DNA of 64,000 nt, from NCBI RefSeq assembly GCF_017355885.1, contig NZ_JAFEUU010000001.1:248001-312000 (forward strand), written 5' to 3'. Under the pieces are notes generated by a model. That model made no database searches. It worked only from the letters and a program-made list of their open reading frames with translations, and was not told where the DNA came from. This document shows positions 60,387 to 64,000 of the stretch, piece by piece (the stretch's first letter is position 1; each line of letters begins with the position of its first letter). The DNA comes from Sabulicella rubraurantiaca. GTDB taxonomy: Bacteria; Pseudomonadota; Alphaproteobacteria; Acetobacterales; Acetobacteraceae. Position numbers and translations under genes: made by a program.

Positions 60387-61631
60387 GGCAAGGCTCACGA
60401 CGAGCCCCGCCACCGCAGTTGTGCCGAGTGTTGGCACCACCCCCAGCCGGGAGTGGAACAAGGCCAGCGCCGCTACGATGCTCAAGGCCAGCGCGTCCCA
60501 GCGCATCCCTGTGAGGGCGGGCCTGGGGCCGTCCGGCCCCGGGAAGCACACGCGCAGCCCGAACCGGAGGGCCAGATTGGCGATCACCCCGACCACCGCG
60601 GCCGTCACCCCCGCCAGCGCCCCGGACAGCTTGGCGTGGCCATGGAGACGCTCGACGAAGGGCGCGCCGAGGAAGATCCAAGCGAAGCAGGGAACAAAGG
60701 TAACCCAGACCGTCAGTGCCGCCGCCGCGACGCCGCCCAGAAGGCCGCCGTAGCGCCAGCCTGCGAGGAACCCTACGAATTCCAGGACCAGGATCAGGGG
60801 GCCAGGCGTCGTTTCAGCCAGGCCCCGACCCCCGAGCATCTCAGAGGGGGAAAGCCAGCGGTGATGCTCCACGGCCTCCTGCGCCACATAGGCCAGGACG
60901 GCATAGGCACCGCCAAAGGTGACGACCGCCATCTTCGAGAAGAACCAGGCGATGTCGCCATAGAGTCCGCCCTCGGCGCTCAGCAGCGCGACTGGCCAGA
61001 GCCACAGCACCAGAGCCAGCAGTCCAGCGCGCCGCGCCCCTGCGGTGAGTGCGGCGACCCGCCCCGGATCGGCTATCAGCAGGGCATCCAGCGCTGCCGG
61101 CGCGTCGGTCGCTTCGCCCTTATGCGCCGACGGGACAAAGGCGCCAGGCGCGGCCCAGCCAATCAGCGCCGCGCCAAGCACCACCGCGGGGAAGGGCACG
61201 TCGAAGAAGAAGAGCGGGACGAAGGCGGCAGCCGCCACCACCCAGGGAAGGAGGCCGTGCAAGGCGCGCCGCGCGACGCGCAGTAGCGCCTCAAACACCA
61301 GCACCTCGCCCAGCACGGCATAGATCAGCGACAGGGCGAGCAGGATCAGCGCCCCGGGCAGTACGAACAGCGCGCCGGCAACGACGCCGCCCTTAACCCC
61401 GTGCATCAGCCAGCCGAGATAGGTCGCCAGCTGGGTCGCCTCCGGCCCAGGCAGAAGCATGCAGAAGTTGAGGGCGTGGAGGTATCGCGCCTCGCCCACC
61501 CAACGGCGTTCCTGCACCAGCTCGCGATGCATCAGTGCGATCTGCGCGGCGGGACCGCCGAAGGACAGGAGACCGATGCGAAGCCAGACCGGGAAGGCCT
61601 CTCCGAAGCTCGGCAGCGAGGGTGAGTTCAT
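60381..61631 (-). CDS. chrA: Full-length chromate transporter ChrA
   Basis: 416 residues, the standard two-domain form. N-domain has FGGPAAQIALMHRELVQERRWV and MLLPGPEATQLATYLGW; C-domain has FGGAYAVLAYVAQEAVEHHRWL and GLAETTPGPLILVLEFVGFLAG. About ten to twelve helices. It exports chromate from the cytoplasm in known members. It is divergent from oxyR across 154 bases, so oxidative stress control is plausible. Contrast with the four half-size ChrA proteins at 1296-3377. Confidence 0.94.
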   Translation of the reverse strand: MNSPSLPSFGEAFPVWLRIGLLSFGGPAAQIALMHRELVQERRWVGEARYLHALNFCMLLPGPEATQLATYLGWLMHGVKGGVVAGALFVLPGALILLALSLIYAVLGEVLVFEALLRVARRALHGLLPWVVAAAAFVPLFFFDVPFPAVVLGAALIGWAAPGAFVPSAHKGEATDAPAALDALLIADPGRVAALTAGARRAGLLALVLWLWPVALLSAEGGLYGDIAWFFSKMAVVTFGGAYAVLAYVAQEAVEHHRWLSPSEMLGGRGLAETTPGPLILVLEFVGFLAGWRYGGLLGGVAAAALTVWVTFVPCFAWIFLGAPFVERLHGHAKLSGALAGVTAAVVGVIANLALRFGLRVCFPGPDGPRPALTGMRWDALALSIVAALALFHSRLGVVPTLGTTAVAGLVVSLAL

Positions 61632-61785
61632 GCTGGGATTGCGGTCGCGGGCCAGTTGTGGACTTCCTTATGCGCGTCGCGCCGCAGATTGGCCCGGAGC
61701 ATGTCGATGGCGTCACGCGACTGTCAAGCGCATGGACCCCCTGCTGCGCCCCTGGGATACTCCCCGCCCGATTCGGGAGGGGCAC

Positions 61786-62736
61786 ATGAATCTCGCGGGC
61801 CTATCGTTGCGCGACCTTGAGTATGTGAGTGCGGTGGCTGAGCACCGGCATTTCGGCCGGGCCGCAGCGGCCTGCGGCGTGTCTCAGCCCACCTTGTCGG
61901 GACAGCTTCGGAAGCTGGAGGAGTTTCTCGGCCTCGAGATCTTCGAGCGTTCGCCGCGCGGCGTCCTTGTCACCGCACGCGGCGAGGAGGTGGTGGCCCA
62001 AGCGCGTCGAATCCTCAGCGAGGCGCGACGGCTCTTCGAGGTGGTCCGCACGGGCGCGGAGCCGCTGACCGGCGTGGTGCGGCTGGGCGTGATCTCGACG
62101 CTCGGTCCCTACCTCGTGCCCTTTCTGCTGAGGCCACTGCGTGACCGCTTTCCGCGCCTGCGCCTGCTGCTGATCGAGGGCAACACTCGCCCCTTGATCC
62201 GCCAGCTGGAGGAAGGGGAGCTGGATGCGGTGCTGGCCACCGGCCCGCTCGGGGAAAGCGACCTCACAGAACTGCCGCTGTTCCGCGAGGAGCTGGCGCT
62301 TGCCGTGCCGCGCGACCATGCCCTCGCGCAGGTTGAGGAGGTGCGGCCCGAGGATATCCCGGTCAGCGAGCTGATTTTGCTCAGCGAAGGCCATTGCCTG
62401 CGTGACCAGACGCTGGGCTTCTGCCCGAACCGCCTGCGCGAGGGTGACCACGCCCTCCAAGCGGCAAGCCTCGAGTCGCTGCGGCAGATGATTGCGGCCG
62501 GGAGCGGCGTGTCGCTCATCCCGCAGCTTGCGATCCAGGTGGGTGCGCTGCTGGACGACATGGTGGCCTACCGGCGCGTCGCAGGCGGGGTGTTCGGCCG
62601 CGACGTGGCGCTGTTCCACCGCCCCAGCTTCGGCCGTATTCGCGACATCCGCCTCCTTCGGCAGGCGATCGGCGAGATCCTCGCCGAGCAGAGCGGCGTG
62701 CGCGTGCACCGGCCCGGGATCCGTTTAGCAAGCTAG
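61786..62736 (+). CDS. oxyR: Hydrogen peroxide-sensing LysR-type regulator
   Basis: 316 residues. Winged helix-turn-helix at about 6-65 (LRDLEYVSAVAEHRHFGRAA, VSQPTLSGQLRKLEE) and a periplasmic-binding-like effector domain. The peroxide-sensing loop GHCLRDQTLGFC carries Cys204 and Cys213, the pair that forms a disulfide in OxyR. ATG 61786 follows GGGAGGGG. It normally activates catalase, peroxidase and related genes and represses its own; here it is divergent from chrA. An open frame reaching back to 61459 is antisense to chrA. Confidence 0.95.
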   Translation: MNLAGLSLRDLEYVSAVAEHRHFGRAAAACGVSQPTLSGQLRKLEEFLGLEIFERSPRGVLVTARGEEVVAQARRILSEARRLFEVVRTGAEPLTGVVRLGVISTLGPYLVPFLLRPLRDRFPRLRLLLIEGNTRPLIRQLEEGELDAVLATGPLGESDLTELPLFREELALAVPRDHALAQVEEVRPEDIPVSELILLSEGHCLRDQTLGFCPNRLREGDHALQAASLESLRQMIAAGSGVSLIPQLAIQVGALLDDMVAYRRVAGGVFGRDVALFHRPSFGRIRDIRLLRQAIGEILAEQSGVRVHRPGIRLAS

Positions 62737-62743
62737 CGCGGCC

Positions 62744-63025
62744 TCAGCCGAGTTGACGAAGCAGGTCGTGCATCCGTCCGGCCTGCGCCTCCGCCGCCGC
62801 CTCGGCGCGGGCGATCGCCGCGGCCAGCCTTTCCGTCACGCCGCGCCGTCCCTGCCGCAACTCGGCCATCAGTGAGGTGGCTTCGCGCAGCACCTCCGTC
62901 ACGTCGTGCACGCCGGAGGCCAAGCGTCCTGCCAATAGCGGCAGGTCCTCATCCGGGTGAAAAGGCGCAGCCACCTCATCACGCGTGGCGACGAGACGGG
63001 CATAGAGGGCGGCATCCGGTGTCAT
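62744..63025 (-). CDS. Small helical hypothetical protein
   Basis: 93 residues, rich in Ala, Glu and Arg, with a long amphipathic helix (REATSLMAELRQGRRGVTERLAAAIARAEAAAEAQ) that looks coiled-coil-forming. No recognised family and no signal peptide. ATG 63025 is 35 bases downstream of the flavoprotein gene and oxyR stops 8 bases before its end on the opposite strand. RBS weak. It could assist the neighbouring flavoprotein, but nothing in the sequence shows this. Confidence 0.6.
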   Translation of the reverse strand: MTPDAALYARLVATRDEVAAPFHPDEDLPLLAGRLASGVHDVTEVLREATSLMAELRQGRRGVTERLAAAIARAEAAAEAQAGRMHDLLRQLG

Positions 63026-63060
63026 GCCGCGAGGCTGCGCCGGATGTCATGAAAGAAGAG

Positions 63061-64000
63061 TTAAGCCGCCTCGGTCAGCAGCGTCTCGCCGGGCTTCAGC
63101 CGCGTGAAGGCGACGTCGCGCCAGGACAGGCGCACGGCACTGCCATTCATCGTCACCACCGTATGGCGCAGTCCGCCACTCGCATCATCCGTCTGCGGAA
63201 AATCCTCGCGCCAATGAGCGCCGCGGCTTTCGGTGCGAGCCTCGGCAGCGGCGACGATGGCGCGGCTGACCAGGATCAGGCTCTCCAGGTTGAGCCAGTC
63301 AGACCAGGAGAGGTTGAAGCCGCGCGCTCCATCCGCGACGCCCGTGGCACGTAGCTCCGCCTCCAGCGCATCCAGCCCGCTCGCCGCCTCGGCGAGGCGA
63401 GGGCCGTCGCGCAGGATGCCGGCCTTGTCCCACATGAGATTCGCCAGCGCGTCGCGGATTGGCCCGAGGAGGCTGGGCTTCCGGGAAAAAGGCGCCTCGG
63501 CGGCCGCCCGAGCCGCGTCGAGCGCCGCAGGGTCGGGGTCCGCCCATTCGCCCTCCCGAGGAACCCAGCGCGCCATGGTATCACCCGCGATGCCACCAAA
63601 GACGGTGGAATTGGCGACGCCGTTGCCGCCGAGGCGGTTCGCGCCATGCACCCCACCCGTATCCTCGCCAGCGGCGAAAAGCCCGGGCAGGGCGGTCGAG
63701 CCATCGGCGGCGAAGGCGACTCCGCCCATCATATAATGCGCGGTCGGCACCACCGGCACGCGCCCGGCCGCGAGGTCGAAGCCCATATCGGCGCAGCGCT
63801 CCACCATGCCCTTGAACTGCTTGCGCACATTCTCGGGACCGAGATGCCCCATCTCGATCCACAGCCCGCCGGCTTCGTTCACGCGGCCAGCCTGGATTTC
63901 CCGCTCCATGGAGCGGGAGACGATGTCGCGCGTCGCACGCTCGTTGCGCGGGTCGTAATTGTGCATGAAGCGCTCGCCGTCGCCGTTGAGCAGGTAGCCC
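63061..64000 (-). CDS. Fumarate reductase/succinate dehydrogenase-type flavoprotein (partial, 5' end outside window)
   Basis: About 313 residues of the C-terminal part. Capping and FAD-binding motifs PTAHYMMGGVAFAADG and LFAAGEDTGGVHGANRLGGNG are clear, with the R-x-x active-site region around HNYDPRNERATRDIV upstream. The C-terminal helical domain (about 140-250) follows. It could be a succinate dehydrogenase/fumarate reductase A-type subunit, an L-aspartate oxidase or an adenylylsulfate-reductase-like flavoprotein; without the N-terminal domain I cannot decide. The start lies beyond base 64000. Confidence 0.85.
   Translation of the reverse strand, partial: GYLLNGDGERFMHNYDPRNERATRDIVSRSMEREIQAGRVNEAGGLWIEMGHLGPENVRKQFKGMVERCADMGFDLAAGRVPVVPTAHYMMGGVAFAADGSTALPGLFAAGEDTGGVHGANRLGGNGVANSTVFGGIAGDTMARWVPREGEWADPDPAALDAARAAAEAPFSRKPSLLGPIRDALANLMWDKAGILRDGPRLAEAASGLDALEAELRATGVADGARGFNLSWSDWLNLESLILVSRAIVAAAEARTESRGAHWREDFPQTDDASGGLRHTVVTMNGSAVRLSWRDVAFTRLKPGETLLTEAA

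Noticed and set aside
1-64000. CRISPR arrays, tRNA/rRNA, IS elements or prophage
   Set aside because: No regularly spaced direct repeats, no cloverleaf or rRNA signature, no transposase, integrase or phage structural gene was seen in any frame.

Overview
The window looks like chromosomal DNA of a GC-rich alphaproteobacterium, most likely Acetobacteraceae of the Roseomonas type. Supporting this are the very high third-position GC, the two Bug/TctC-type solute receptors, a class I PHA synthase, the rplM-rpsI-argC order and the aminotransferase-hom-glpX-recJ order. This placement is inference; no rRNA marker is present. I see no tRNA, rRNA, CRISPR array, transposase, phage gene or plasmid origin. 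Genes are packed very tightly: most same-strand neighbours overlap by ATGA/GTGA/TTGA, and six convergent gene pairs overlap at their 3' ends. No gap exceeds 300 bases.

Layout. 1-8111 (minus): a catabolic/transport run, in transcription order Bug receptor, IlvD/Edd dehydratase, NAD(P)-binding epimerase-like protein, M20 amidohydrolase, four half-size ChrA proteins, a second Bug receptor and the start of a [2Fe-2S] subunit of a molybdenum hydroxylase. 8270-13117 (plus): rplM-rpsI, argC, a gamma-carbonic-anhydrase-like protein and four tandem, mutually similar lipoproteins. 13101-14897 (minus): phaC. 14970-21496 (plus): a Pro-rich lipoprotein, then aminotransferase, homoserine dehydrogenase, SIMPL-domain protein, glpX and recJ as one overlapping operon. 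21497-29510: an AT-rich spacer with a possibly frameshifted gene, two divergent TSUP permeases, an Asp/Glu racemase, a gabD-like dehydrogenase, a 78-residue gene with a structured leader and promoter, a tartrate/isopropylmalate-type dehydrogenase, an MsrQ-like heme protein and an ELM1-like protein. 29565-33673 (plus): pyrE and a peptide-type ABC importer with no ATPase gene. 33651-42438: glnE (minus), a giant AsmA/YhdP-like protein and a molybdenum hydroxylase large subunit with Gln at the expected catalytic Glu.

42404-49018 (minus): three overlapping or adjacent genes (transglutaminase-amidoligase, circularly permuted ATP-grasp fused to alpha-E, transglutaminase). They match a predicted but poorly characterised peptide-ligation system, and together are the most interesting biochemical unit here. 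49057-51556: a class V PLP enzyme, an enoyl-CoA hydratase-like protein and a GNAT. 51540-56403 (minus): a phnD-phnC-phnE-phnE-glpD operon. 56544-60386 (plus): msrA-msrB, a beta-propeller protein, a polysaccharide deacetylase-like protein and a fatty acid hydroxylase-type membrane protein. 60381-64000: full-length chrA divergent from oxyR, a small coiled protein and the 3' part of a fumarate reductase/succinate dehydrogenase-type flavoprotein.

Functional threads: uptake and degradation of carboxylates or sugar acids (Bug, dehydratase, M20, dehydrogenases); redox and methionine-sulfoxide defence (msrA, msrB, msrQ, oxyR); phosphonate- or phosphoester-type uptake linked to glycerol-3-phosphate oxidation; envelope maintenance (AsmA-like, lipoproteins); and three chromate-transporter loci, one full-length and two split pairs.
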